In this document: positions 55,299-64,000 of the stretch, in pieces
How the letters are laid out: each line of letters starts with the position of its first letter
Position numbering within the stretch: position 1 is the stretch's first letter
NCBI RefSeq assembly: GCF_015714725.1
Contig: NZ_WBKM01000219.1
Location: 1 to 64,000 of the forward strand
Direction: 5' to 3'
From: Nostoc sp. WHI
Lineage (GTDB): Bacteria > Cyanobacteriota > Cyanobacteriia > Cyanobacteriales > Nostocaceae
Length of the DNA: 64,000 nucleotides
Notes under the pieces: model-generated
Told to the model about the DNA's origin: nothing
The model's database searches: none
Seen by the model: only the letters and a program-made list of their open reading frames with translations
Position numbers and translations under genes: made by a program

Positions 55299-56753
55299 AT
55301 GGTTGTGAAGTTGCAGCGACCAATTTTAGTGGGAGGATTGGGACTGTCCTTTTCTCTGTGGATGCTACAAAGTTGGCATCATTCAATAATGCAGGTGGGT
55401 GAGTTTGGTTTATTGAGTGTTTTTGCAGTTGGGGGTGGTTTGTGGTTATTCCAGCAAAATCGCCCGAAAGATAGTTTAGAGCAGCTAAATGGTAGGCTAG
55501 TGGATCGGGCGACTGTGGAAAGTGCGATCGCTAAAACTGAAGCCGTAATAAACCAACTTGCACAAGAAGCAGAAAACCATCGGGCGTTAGAAACACTTAG
55601 AGAACAAGCTTCACAATTGTTGTTGGAATTAGACAGACAAGAAATTAAAGTGGCTGTGACTGGTGGGAAATCCGTGGGCAAAAGCACTTTAATTCAAGTG
55701 CTAGAGCAAAATTTCGTGTCTTCAAATTTTGTTTCTCTACAAGAAACAGCACCTTTATTTAGAGAAGCAGGTGACAATTCAGATGCAGATATTTTGGCAG
55801 AAGTCGCAAAATTTGATTTTGTTCTGTTCCTGACAAATGGTGATTTGACAGACTCAGAATTTCAAATTTTACAGCAGTTAAAAGCAGCAAATCAGCCTCA
55901 AATACTGGTTTTCAACAAACAAGACCAATATTTAGCCGATGAAAGCGCCAGCGTCTTGCTGTCATTGAAACAGCGAATGCAGGGAAATGTAGTTGCAACT
56001 GTGGCCTCTCCCATTGCCATCAAAGTCCGAAAGCATGAGGCTGATGGTTCTGTGGAAGAATGGATGGAACAACCAGCACCAGATATCCAACAATTATCAC
56101 AGCAGTTGAGTGAAGTTTTGGCACAGCAAGGACAACGGCTGGTTTGGGCAACTACCATGAGGAAAGCTGGTTTGTTGAAAGCTGAGGCGAAAAACTGGCT
56201 CAATGGAACCAGACGCGATCGCGCCACCCCAATTATTGAACAATATCAGTGGATAGCTGCTGCTGCTGCCTTTGCCAACCCAGTACCAGCCCTTGATATT
56301 CTGGCAACTGCGGCAATTAATGCTCAGATGGTAATGGATTTGGGTAATATCTATCAGCAAAAATTTTCTTTGGAACAGGCACAAACCGTAGCTGGTACAC
56401 TGGGAAGTCTGATGCTGAAACTGGGTTTAGTTGAGCTTTCTACAAAGGCTATTAGTATTGTTCTTAAAAGTAATGCCGTTACCTTTGTTGCTGGTGGCGC
56501 AGTGCAGGGAGTAAGTGCAGCTTATCTGACTAGGGTAGCAGGGTTAAGTTTAGTTGAATATTTCCAACAGCAGGAAATAGCGATTGATTCTGGAAATGGT
56601 TTGAATTTGGACAAGTTGCGGCAAACGTTGCAAAAGGTATTTCAGCATCAGCAAATTGGTTTTTTGCAGGGGTTTGTTAAGCAAGGCGTGAAGCTTTTAA
56701 TGCCAGAGGTGCAGCAGGTTGAATTAGTAGGTATCCCGAAGGCTGTGAGTTAA
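55299..56753 (+). CDS. P-loop GTPase-like membrane protein with DUF697-type C-terminus
   Basis: The 484-residue protein has two hydrophobic stretches at ~8-22 and ~37-52, then a GTPase domain with Walker A GGKSVGKS at 122-129 and G4-motif NKQD at 206-209. A canonical G3 DxxG is not evident (KFDFVLFLTNGDLTD takes its place), so hydrolysis may be altered. The C-terminal region (FANPVPALDILATAAINAQMVMDLGNIY and GAVQGVSAAYLTRVAGLSLVEYF) matches DUF697 membrane segments. Possible role in envelope dynamics; function unknown. Confidence 0.85.
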   Translation: MVVKLQRPILVGGLGLSFSLWMLQSWHHSIMQVGEFGLLSVFAVGGGLWLFQQNRPKDSLEQLNGRLVDRATVESAIAKTEAVINQLAQEAENHRALETLREQASQLLLELDRQEIKVAVTGGKSVGKSTLIQVLEQNFVSSNFVSLQETAPLFREAGDNSDADILAEVAKFDFVLFLTNGDLTDSEFQILQQLKAANQPQILVFNKQDQYLADESASVLLSLKQRMQGNVVATVASPIAIKVRKHEADGSVEEWMEQPAPDIQQLSQQLSEVLAQQGQRLVWATTMRKAGLLKAEAKNWLNGTRRDRATPIIEQYQWIAAAAAFANPVPALDILATAAINAQMVMDLGNIYQQKFSLEQAQTVAGTLGSLMLKLGLVELSTKAISIVLKSNAVTFVAGGAVQGVSAAYLTRVAGLSLVEYFQQQEIAIDSGNGLNLDKLRQTLQKVFQHQQIGFLQGFVKQGVKLLMPEVQQVELVGIPKAVS

Positions 56754-56785
56754 ATAAAGCAAGAAGAACCAGCTCCTAATTTAAA

Positions 56786-56818
56786 ATACACCCAAGCCTA
56801 TTTTAGGCTTGGGTGTAT
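56786..56818. terminator. Perfect 15-bp hairpin between convergent genes
   Basis: ATACACCCAAGCCTA (56786-56800), loop TTT, and its exact complement at 56804-56818. It lies 32 bp after one stop and 57 bp from the other, so it can terminate both transcripts. T-runs on either side are weak. Confidence 0.8.
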
Positions 56819-56875
56819 CCGACAATGAACGTGAGAGTTACGAGTTACCAAAAAATTGTGAATAAAGGTAGTTAG

Positions 56876-57925
56876 CTAAACAGCACCACTGTTTCTGTTA
56901 AACAAGATAGCTATAGTTTTGAAAATTAGCTTTAAATCGTACACCAAACTCCAATTTTTTTGATACTCTAAATCCATACGAATCACATCTTCAAAACTAC
57001 GGACTTTAGAACGTCCATTTACTTGCCATTCGCCAGTCATGCCGGGTTTAACATCTAAACGTTGCCACTCTGGTACTTCATAGCGTTCCACTTCATCAGG
57101 TGTGGGTGGTCGAGTGCCTACTAAACTCATTTCTCCTTTGAGGACGTTCCAAAATTGGGGTAGTTCATCAAGACTCGTTCGCCGTAAAAAGCGCCCTATC
57201 TTGGTAACTCTGGGGTCATTCTCATTCTTGAAAAAGGCACCTTGCACTTGGTTTTTGACTTGGGATTTCTTGGCTTCCGCATCCACACACATAGAACGGA
57301 ATTTCCAAATCTCAAACCGTTTCCCCATCCAGCCACAGCGGATTTGACTAAAGAAAATGGGGCCAGGATCATTAATTTGAATAGCGATCGCAATCGGAAT
57401 AAACAAAACTCCTGTAATTAATAAACCGATCACTGACCCTACAATGTCTAATAACCGTTTCATCCAAGATGCCACGGAAGGGTGAGTAGTAGGTAGCTGC
57501 TCTACTTTACGGGAAGTTGTCTTCCGATTATCTGCTAAGTATTCTTGTTGTACTAGCAACTTATCGTCCACAAGCTCTAAGGGAAAAACCTGATCTAGTC
57601 CTGTGAGTTTTAAGACTGCCATTACCTGAGGTGTTACATTCCGCAGTGTTAGTGTAATCCCTTGGGACTGGGCGTGTTTAAAATTACTTACTAGAGCACC
57701 TAAACCACTACTATCCATAAAAGTAGTTTGGTGAAAGTCAATAATGATTTGCTTGGGATGTAAATTGGGTTGGATTAAGCCTTGGCAGGTTTGCTTAAAG
57801 CCTAAAGCTTCCAGCACGCTCAATCGCGTGGGAACCAGCACTATAGCCGTGTCGTTTAGGGAATTAACTGGAAAATCGACTTCTGTCGGTTGGCTAGTCA
57901 TGAAGCTCTGCACTTTCGTTGCCAT
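56876..57925 (-). CDS. STAS domain fused to a polyprenyl-phosphate sugar transferase
   Basis: Residues ~18-130 form a STAS (anti-sigma-factor antagonist-like) domain with the FMDSSGLGALVSNFKHA motif at 69-85. Residues ~155-349 form a WcaJ/PglC-type bacterial sugar transferase: one membrane segment (LLDIVGSVIGLLITGVLFIPIAIAI), then GKRFEIWKFRSM, RRTSLDELPQFWNVLKGEMSLVGTRPP and KPGMTGEWQVNGRS. It transfers the first sugar-phosphate to undecaprenyl phosphate in exopolysaccharide synthesis. Fusion to STAS suggests protein-level control by a kinase/phosphatase switch (inference). Confidence 0.93.
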   Translation of the reverse strand: MATKVQSFMTSQPTEVDFPVNSLNDTAIVLVPTRLSVLEALGFKQTCQGLIQPNLHPKQIIIDFHQTTFMDSSGLGALVSNFKHAQSQGITLTLRNVTPQVMAVLKLTGLDQVFPLELVDDKLLVQQEYLADNRKTTSRKVEQLPTTHPSVASWMKRLLDIVGSVIGLLITGVLFIPIAIAIQINDPGPIFFSQIRCGWMGKRFEIWKFRSMCVDAEAKKSQVKNQVQGAFFKNENDPRVTKIGRFLRRTSLDELPQFWNVLKGEMSLVGTRPPTPDEVERYEVPEWQRLDVKPGMTGEWQVNGRSKVRSFEDVIRMDLEYQKNWSLVYDLKLIFKTIAILFNRNSGAV

Positions 57926-58123
57926 GTATAATGTAATCTGCCAAGCATTATTTTGTCCTCCAAAATTACCTAACCTAATATTGGAATCAGTAATAATAAG
58001 GACTAATCGCTATTTACCGGGGCTGAGATTGGAGATCGCCAGCGACGATTCACAATAGAACAAGAAGCCAAAAAATATCCTTGCTGTTGTGCCGACGCAG
58101 CGCGATCGCGTTGCTCTCATCAA

Positions 58124-58921
58124 ATGATTGCTAAAAATACGGTTACACCTACCGCACGCCTGATTGAGGTCTTTTCTGCCATTCAAGGGGAAGGACTGAA
58201 TGTAGGGACACGTCAGATTTTTATTCGTTTTGCTTTGTGTGATTTGCGCTGTCACTTTTGTGATAGCGCCCATACTTGGAATGCACCTGCTACTTGTCGG
58301 ATAGAGCGATCGCCTGGATTGCGTGACTTTGAAATTCACTCTAACCCTGTTCCATTACCCATCTTAATTGAATGGGTAGAACGGCAAAATCTACCTTGTC
58401 TACACGATAGCATTAGCTTAACTGGAGGCGAACCACTTCTTCATGCCCCATTTCTAACGCAGTTTTTACCCCAAGTGCGAGCCATAACTGGTCTACCTAC
58501 ATACCTAGAAACTGGCGGACATCGCCCAGAACAACTGGCGATGATTCTCCCCTATTTAGACTCTGTAGGTATGGATTTTAAATTGCCCAGTGTTAGCGGC
58601 GAAAGTCATTGGCAAGAACATAGTAAATTTCTCCAATTATGTCACAATTCATATTTAAATGTTTTTGTCAAGATAATTGTGTCTCAAAACACAGATCCTG
58701 CCGAGTTGGAACGTTCAGCTTTGCTGGTGGCAGAGGTTAGTCCAGATATCTCAGTATTTTTACAACCTGTTACGCCTTTAGCAGTATCTGAACAATTTTC
58801 CCCAATACCTGTGCTTGCGCCTTCGAGCGATCAAGTTTTGACGTGGCAAGCTTTAATGAAGCGGTTTCTTAAGCATGTGCGTGTCATACCCCAGACGCAT
58901 AAAATGCTGAACCAGCTGTAA
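58124..58921 (+). CDS. queE: 7-carboxy-7-deazaguanine synthase QueE
   Basis: QueE is a radical SAM enzyme in queuosine (preQ0) synthesis that contracts the ring of CPH4. The 265-residue protein has EVFSAIQGEGLNVGTRQIFIRF then the cluster-binding C39-x3-C43-x2-C46, and LTGGEPLL for SAM binding. The C-terminal region is less conserved. No queC or queD is adjacent. Start ATG 58124; an HIP1-containing leader lies upstream. Confidence 0.95.
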   Translation: MIAKNTVTPTARLIEVFSAIQGEGLNVGTRQIFIRFALCDLRCHFCDSAHTWNAPATCRIERSPGLRDFEIHSNPVPLPILIEWVERQNLPCLHDSISLTGGEPLLHAPFLTQFLPQVRAITGLPTYLETGGHRPEQLAMILPYLDSVGMDFKLPSVSGESHWQEHSKFLQLCHNSYLNVFVKIIVSQNTDPAELERSALLVAEVSPDISVFLQPVTPLAVSEQFSPIPVLAPSSDQVLTWQALMKRFLKHVRVIPQTHKMLNQL

Positions 58922-59138
58922 AATTTGAGTTTGATAAAGATATAGTCAAGAAAAAAGTAAGATTTTATGAAAGGTGTCAAGAGCGAAACACTCTTCGAGC
59001 CATATTTCCCTAACAGGAAATTAAGGAGAAGGGTAGTTGAGTTGTTGACAATTTTCTGTTAGGTGAATCCGATTTGATTTTTGAAAAAGATTGCGAGAAA
59101 ATTCGGAGGAATACATTTGTCTCACAGCCAACAATGAT
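58922..59138. other. Intergenic region with a long inverted repeat
   Basis: CCTAACAGGAAATT (59009-59022) and AATTTTCTGTTAGG (59050-59063) pair in 13 of 14 positions with a 27-bp loop. No gene is seen. It lies next to an IS630-like relic and may be linked to it. Confidence 0.5.
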
Positions 59139-59383
59139 AAATCAGTATTAAAAGCCACAACGCTCTCAAAGAAATTACCCAACAGGCGATCGCGGAATTA
59201 TAAGATTTTATAGCGCTTCGCCCAGATGCCCACCAGACAAGGAAAGCGTTGGCAGTCAAACTGATTTATCAAAGTTATTTCTATGAGGAAATTCAAACAA
59301 TTTTAGATGTGTTACTTAGTTCGATAACAAGCTGGAAATACAAGGCAAAGCATGTGTTGTATGATTCGTTCCTAAGCCAATAA
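59139..59383 (+). pseudogene. Relic of an IS630-like transposase N-terminus
   Basis: The frame reads SHNALKEITQQAIAEL, an in-frame TAA at 59201, then DFIALRPDAHQTRKALAVKL followed by IYQSYFYEEIQTILDV, and ends at TAA 59381-59383. The KALAVKLIYQ-EEIQTILDV pattern is the helix-turn-helix start of IS630/Tc1-type transposases. The catalytic part is absent. No terminal inverted repeats were identified, so this is an old fragment 1 bp from the downstream gene end. Confidence 0.75.
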
Positions 59384-59384
59384 T

Positions 59385-61349
59385 TTACAATTTCAGTTCA
59401 TAGATTAGTGAGCGAGCAACCGGATTCTCTGATCGCTTTTCGGGATCACTCCATCTTGTAATGTTATAAAATTGAACTGATTTTGTTTGCTGGAGAGTAG
59501 GGTGATTACGGCTGATTGCTTGCCACAGGGAACTAACGTGTTGCTCTTTATCAATTGCATTTTTCGTCTTTTTAGTTGGGTAAAAAACATGTTTAGCTAA
59601 GGAATTAAACTTTACAGGCCCCATTTTTTTCTTAAAGTCTTTTAAATCAAAGGTGAGAAGCGCACCCGTTGCACTTAGAGGAACAACTTCGAGATTTTCT
59701 ACTTGGGGACCTAAAATTTCCGAAAACGTTGGATAGCAGGCAAGTGGCCAACCTGCTGTTCTTTCAGTTAAACCTAATAGGCTATTGCCAATAATTAATA
59801 AAACAGCGAGAACTGTGAGTGCTTGCGAATAAATCGGTGGTTGGAAATTTCGTTTTTTAGTCTCAGGAATCTCAGCTTTAATTAAACTACAAGTACGAGA
59901 ATCAGCAACACGCCGATAAATACGTTTACCAATCTCAGGTATGGGCCACACATACAGCAAAGGTAAAATCGGCCAGAAAATTGGTATGCGCGCTCCTATG
60001 ACACGATAGGCGTTGTAACCCTTCCATGAGCGTCTTTGGAGAACTGCGTGCATATCAGCTAATAGCGCCTGGGAGTCTAACCAGAGAAGATTGTGGGTGG
60101 TTAGAGTTTCATCATTCAGCGCGTTGACAAATGTTAATCGGCCAAAAATATCAAATACTTTTAAAGTTGTGATTGTACGACGACAGAGTTTACAATTTCC
60201 GTCGTACACAACATACATATCTATGGGAAAAAGTCGATGCCCAATCCAATGAAAAATAGTATGCCAATCAAAGAAGGCGACGTAGCAAGTTTGGAGAAGT
60301 AAGAATTTAATATGCATTACCAGACCGATCATATTATGCAAAAGCAGCCCTCCAAAAGCTGCTATATATCGAGTTATCGGTAAGAATACTAGAAAAATAA
60401 AAGCTAACTCAAAACAGATTGAGCCAATAGCTGCCAGGCTAGATAAGGCCGGATACCCATCTAATCTTAACACCGGGTTCCAGCCATCTACTTGATACCA
60501 CTCAAGCCATTTGGAAAATATTTGATATTTGAGATTGTCAGTAAATGCCCAATCAAAACCAGATTTCCATAATTTATGAAATCCTGGAAAGAAATAAATG
60601 ATGCCAAATAAAAGCCAGACGAAACGTAACGGTAATGCATAAACTCTAGAAATACCGGGAGGTTCTATTTGACCACGATCGGCTCGTTTCCAGGCCATGA
60701 AAACAGCATCTAATGATAAGACATCGGCACATCGGCTAAGGGCTAAAATCGCACCAAACCATAATAAGTGATGGTAGTGGTCGACTTTACCAAAAAACTG
60801 GGGAATACCCAGAACGTAGAAACTGAGGATTACGGTCAGCCATGCTGAGGTACGAGTAAAAAGCCCAATCATGGCTGTAAATGAACAGATAATTAATAGC
60901 CAACAATTTGTCTGAGCTAGTGCTGCATTTATGGGAATATGGGAAAAGAGCCACCTTGAACCTAAAGGTAGAACCAGAAGCTCTTTAGGGAATTCACTTA
61001 ACCAGACAATTTTAGAGAAATTGTGATTGACTTCCCCGAATATAGTTCCAAACAGAAATATCCGAAATATAGCCAGGTTAATGGGATATGTTGTTCCTGT
61101 AAAATATCCCCGAATTGTTTTTAGGACATGAGTGCGTTTCTGGACTCCCAAAACAAGGATTTGAATGCAAATGCCAATGAAGATGATTCTTGAAAGTTGG
61201 ATTCGAGTTGCTACCTGATTGGGAAATAGGAGATACATCAACCAAATAGCTATAGGCCATATTAGAGCAAAATATGCATGAAAAAATACAGGTTTATGAT
61301 GTTTATAAAGGCTCTGTATTTGTTCTTTTAAAGATGAGTTGAATTCCAT
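59385..61349 (-). CDS. HTTM membrane protein fused to a DCC (DUF393) domain
   Basis: The 654-residue protein has about eight to ten membrane helices in residues ~20-365, with the HTTM-type region RIFLFGTIFGEVNH and HYHHLLWFGAILALSRCADVLSLDA. This family includes the vitamin K-dependent gamma-carboxylase-like proteins. A thiol-disulfide DCC domain follows, with DGNCKLC at 383-389 (DxxCxxC). A further ~200 residues end in a periplasmic or cytoplasmic tail with one more helix. It may couple a redox reaction to a membrane substrate; function unknown. Confidence 0.87.
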   Translation of the reverse strand: MEFNSSLKEQIQSLYKHHKPVFFHAYFALIWPIAIWLMYLLFPNQVATRIQLSRIIFIGICIQILVLGVQKRTHVLKTIRGYFTGTTYPINLAIFRIFLFGTIFGEVNHNFSKIVWLSEFPKELLVLPLGSRWLFSHIPINAALAQTNCWLLIICSFTAMIGLFTRTSAWLTVILSFYVLGIPQFFGKVDHYHHLLWFGAILALSRCADVLSLDAVFMAWKRADRGQIEPPGISRVYALPLRFVWLLFGIIYFFPGFHKLWKSGFDWAFTDNLKYQIFSKWLEWYQVDGWNPVLRLDGYPALSSLAAIGSICFELAFIFLVFLPITRYIAAFGGLLLHNMIGLVMHIKFLLLQTCYVAFFDWHTIFHWIGHRLFPIDMYVVYDGNCKLCRRTITTLKVFDIFGRLTFVNALNDETLTTHNLLWLDSQALLADMHAVLQRRSWKGYNAYRVIGARIPIFWPILPLLYVWPIPEIGKRIYRRVADSRTCSLIKAEIPETKKRNFQPPIYSQALTVLAVLLIIGNSLLGLTERTAGWPLACYPTFSEILGPQVENLEVVPLSATGALLTFDLKDFKKKMGPVKFNSLAKHVFYPTKKTKNAIDKEQHVSSLWQAISRNHPTLQQTKSVQFYNITRWSDPEKRSENPVARSLIYELKL

Positions 61350-62175
61350 AAGATTGCTACTTCCACTGCTGAAGATTTGGGTTTTTACTTATGTTGTTTA
61401 ACTATACTATTATTAAGTTTTAAATCATTGTTGTGCAAATCTTGGTTAACCTAGCTAGCTGAAGGTAATTTTTGGTTGTTCCCAGCCTGCTAGTAGACAA
61501 TATCATGAGAAATAATCTTACTAGCCAATACTTACCGACTTGAATGCGGTGCTTGAGGGTTGACATTCGCAGGAGCATATAAACTAATTGATGCCTGATG
61601 TGGGACAAACGCCTCTTCAAATTGATGAAGCCGAGGCTAGAGACGATCGCTATATTTGTGCCGAAGGTGAGCATTTCTCTCAGATGGAGGTAGTGAAAGT
61701 AGCGCAGAGATCGCCTTGTTAGAGACATTGATTCTGCAAGCGGTCAGCCAGTTTGCCGGCTAAACTTTTCATTACCTGGTTTGATGAATTTACCTGAAAA
61801 GTGATCTTTACTTTTTACAAAATTATTCTGTCGTTACAATACACTATTTTTGGCCACTTGGGATTAAATACACTTTTAGCTGAAACGGTTGTTTAGCTAA
61901 AATGCAGATGTGGTAAGGGTTATAAAAACTTTTCGATTTACTAATTGTGGAACTATTCAGACATTGAGCCAGAGACTCAATGAATGCATTCCCAGGCGGC
62001 AGCCCAGGAACGAGGAAAGCCTTATCAAGCTAGGTTTTTAGGAATTGTGTGTACACCGTAGCCGAGTCGGAGAGGGCAGACTTGAACTTTACAAGGCAGG
62101 GAGAGGTTCATCAAGCTCACGTTGATTTAGGTATTTTATGGGGTGGGCAATCACCACCCAACCTAATTTCGGTTT
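61350..62175. other. 820-bp region, no confident gene
   Basis: Open frames here are short: 61591-61722 (43 codons, MPDVGQTPLQIDEAEARDDR and a short tail) on the plus strand is the most coding-like, but has no ribosome binding site within range. A 102-codon frame on the minus strand overlaps it. No repeat array or known RNA was recognised. Confidence 0.4.
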
Positions 62176-62820
62176 CTACAGCCCGCCCTCATCTGTAGTT
62201 TTAGATTTAGCTTTTGCTTTATTAGCACTGCGTTTGAGGGCAGAGAGTCTTGCTTCGTATCTCGACCGTTGGCGCTTACTAGGAGTATTGTCAATCAGGG
62301 TTTTTAAGGCGCTACCGAGACTCTTGTAGGCATTGGGGAGGCTATAACCAAAACGAGTTGCCAAAGCGATCGCTTTTTCATCAGCATTAAGCAATTCTTT
62401 TACTTGCTTTTCCCCATTATTCTTTTGGTACAGTCGCCAGCCTGACACACCACATAGCGACAAAGCTAATACCAGCAGCAATCCATCTTGTACCCACAAT
62501 TCACCCACAGCACCACCTAAACCAATGGCTAGTGCTGCCATTTCCCAACCATCTTTAGGAATTGTGTCATTTTGAACACGAGCAACTTCATGCCAAAACA
62601 GCAAATTACGCTGATCCATTGCGAGGGCATCCCATTTCACCAAGTCAATTTGAATTTCTACCTGGTCTTTACCAATTTCTTCGCAACGAACCAGGGGTGG
62701 ATTGACCTCAGTTGTGCCTTCAACTGTGACCCAGCTTTGCAATTCTGGCGGTAGTAAGCCTTTCAACCGCCGAAGTTCACTCATTTCCGCTTTGGCAGAG
62801 GAGGTTGCATAGGATGTCAT
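62176..62820 (-). CDS. DUF3318 family membrane protein
   Basis: The 214-residue protein belongs to a cyanobacterial family of unknown function: MSELRRLKGLLPPELQSWVTVEG, then DQRNLLFWHEVARVQNDTIPKDGWEMAALAIGLGGAVGELWVQDGLLLVLALSLCGVSGWRLY. Two membrane helices lie at ~93-108 and ~112-130. The C-terminal tail is basic (SKRQRSRYEARLSALKRSANKAKAKSK), suited to bind nucleic acid or acidic lipids. Start ATG 62820 is nearly preceded by a YbjN gene on the same strand (80 bp apart). Confidence 0.9.
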   Translation of the reverse strand: MTSYATSSAKAEMSELRRLKGLLPPELQSWVTVEGTTEVNPPLVRCEEIGKDQVEIQIDLVKWDALAMDQRNLLFWHEVARVQNDTIPKDGWEMAALAIGLGGAVGELWVQDGLLLVLALSLCGVSGWRLYQKNNGEKQVKELLNADEKAIALATRFGYSLPNAYKSLGSALKTLIDNTPSKRQRSRYEARLSALKRSANKAKAKSKTTDEGGL

Positions 62821-62899
62821 AATATCCAGCCCCAGAAAATTTCAGTGTATATAGTGAGGGTATCACTTTGGAGTATAGCTATTTAAGTGATGATCCGTC

Positions 62900-63457
62900 T
62901 CACTCGCCCTTAAAACTTCCTCGGTTTTTTCGCGCTTCCATTGCTTTTTCCAGCAAATCTAGCAATCCTGGCGCTTCTTCTTGGATACTGAGTAGCAGTC
63001 TTTCCCCAAGTTCTATATTCCCCGGATCAATACCTGTTGCCATTACTTGTTTCAAGCGAGGTATCGCTATGCCATCCACAATCTGAATTAACCCACTCAG
63101 ACAACGATGAAATTGCCTTTCTGTGAGAATGGAGTCTTCTAGAGGAAACTCAATAATGGCACGGATTTCGCCATCGGATGGGTCATATTCCCATTGCAAC
63201 ATTTTAGTTTCCCAGGAAATGGCAAGCATTGTCTGTAGGATAGCTCCCTTGTGAGGATGGTCTTGAATTCCTGCCAGAATTTGAGGGGCAAATACCCGAA
63301 AAAATTTTCCCTCTTCATCCAGCTGGACAACTATCAGGAAATCTTCTAGGTTATCAGCCTCCACACCTGTTATAATCCGGTCTTCTTCTTCATCCAAACG
63401 GTAATCCCAACCAAGGTTGTCTAAATAGTTGGCAATCTGTTTGAGGTTAGCTCCCAT
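62900..63457 (-). CDS. YbjN domain protein
   Basis: The 185-residue protein has a YbjN (type III secretion chaperone-like) fold: ANLKQIANYLDNLGWDYRLDEEEDRIITGV, NLEDFLIVVQLDEEGKFFRVFAPQIL and LQWEYDPSDGEIRAIIEFPLEDS. The fold typically serves protein-protein interaction. Cyanobacterial members have no assigned role. It probably shares a transcript with the DUF3318 gene downstream. Confidence 0.88.
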   Translation of the reverse strand: MGANLKQIANYLDNLGWDYRLDEEEDRIITGVEADNLEDFLIVVQLDEEGKFFRVFAPQILAGIQDHPHKGAILQTMLAISWETKMLQWEYDPSDGEIRAIIEFPLEDSILTERQFHRCLSGLIQIVDGIAIPRLKQVMATGIDPGNIELGERLLLSIQEEAPGLLDLLEKAMEARKNRGSFKGE

Positions 63458-64000
63458 AAAAGCCTCATAAGGAACGTGGAGCAGCTGTTAACAGACCTAG
63501 TTTAACCTGCTAGGGGTAGTTGTTTGGGTTGGTGTGGCTACTTCTGATCACATAGAAGTATGCAATTGGGGCATTGGGCATTGAGGATAGGAAAAACAGA
63601 TGATCATTCTGCGCTGTGAATGATATTTTTTGAAGGACTCTTACTCATTATTGAAGAAGTAATAATCACTTTTTTCCCAATCTTACCCAGTTAAGGATAT
63701 AGCACTAACTCACTTAAATTTTAATATTCTCTTCTAGGTTTAATGAATGTATTGCTAGAGCAAGCATGGTGGCAGTACTTTAAATCAAACTCGAAAGTTA
63801 AAGCCAAGTTAAGATAATTTCTACATAGCATCTGAGGCTTTTGAAAATATAAGTAAAAACTTTAACTACCGTTTTTAAGGTTAATAAATATAGCACAGAG
63901 GCTGGTAAAGTTTAATATTACAACCAACAATCTGTTTTGACTGAATGATTGTAGTAAGCAATACATCTTTATTTTTTAGTAACTATGAAGTTTATGCGTA
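63458..64000. other. AT-rich window end, no gene seen
   Basis: No convincing coding frame of usable length is present in the last ~540 bp. A short GGGCATTGGGCATT repeat remnant lies at 63569-63583. The window ends here. Confidence 0.5.

Noticed and set aside
61420-61728. 102-codon minus-strand ORF
   Set aside because: No ribosome binding site or domain is seen, and it overlaps a more coding-like plus-strand frame.

Overview
This window is chromosomal DNA of a filamentous, probably heterocyst-forming cyanobacterium of the Nostoc/Anabaena type. The evidence is the very frequent HIP1 octamer GCGATCGC, arrays of 7-bp repeats between genes (the STRR type known from Nostocales), cyanobacterial or plastid-lineage genes (ndhN, the ycf36-like CGLD27 gene, DUF3172, DUF3318) and the cyanobacterial order of ribosomal genes, with no rpsJ at the head. 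This is inference from gene content; no 16S rRNA gene is present.

Layout. 0-2.7 kb: ruvB, hisF, a small membrane protein and tRNA-Ala(GGC). 2.7-8.4 kb is an accessory block: two related STAND-type P-loop NTPases, a Uma2 nuclease gene between them, and a long WD40 gene broken by a 4-bp tandem duplication. 8.4-16.7 kb: repeats, small membrane and exported proteins, an antiporter relic next to an intact CPA2 antiporter with USP tail, an AMIN-domain protein, an ABC-2 permease and ndhN. 17.5-35.7 kb is the conserved core: rplC-rplD-rplW-rplB-rpsS-rplV-rpsC-rplP-rpmC-rpsQ-rplN-rplX-rplE-rpsH-rplF-rplR-rpsE-rplO-secY-adk-infA-rpmJ-rpsM-rpsK-rpoA-rplQ-truA-rplM-rpsI-rpmE-prfA, all on the plus strand and ending in a strong hairpin. 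It builds ribosomes, RNA polymerase alpha, the SecY channel, IF1 and RF1. 35.8-43.6 kb: DUF29, DUF4336, an Rpn-type nuclease with a duplicated tail, an ABC-F protein, gpmI, secG and a matrixin-like zinc protease with a relic behind it. 43.7-54.3 kb: two GT4 glycosyltransferases, an MFS transporter, recO, deoC, an orphan m5C methyltransferase, rsfS, ycf36-like, an asparaginase and initiator tRNA. 54.4-64 kb: a DUF697-type GTPase, a STAS-sugar transferase fusion, queE, an IS630-like relic, an HTTM-DCC fusion, DUF3318 and YbjN proteins.

The most unusual pattern is in the spaces between genes. Inside the ribosomal operon many spacers start at, or within a few bases of, a stop codon with a run of 7-bp units. 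After a short loop they continue with a run of the complementary 7-bp units that ends just before the next start codon. At least four unrelated heptamer families use this same inverted-arm layout, and some supply a stop codon (rplC), a start codon (rplM) or an SD-like AAAGGA. Other good leads are the frameshifted WD40/STAND locus, a dispersed repeat read in frame inside an NTPase gene, a basic/acidic S3 tail encoded by overlapping HIP1 sites, and two structured leaders (before rplC and before rpoA). No CRISPR array, rRNA operon, complete insertion sequence or prophage was seen.
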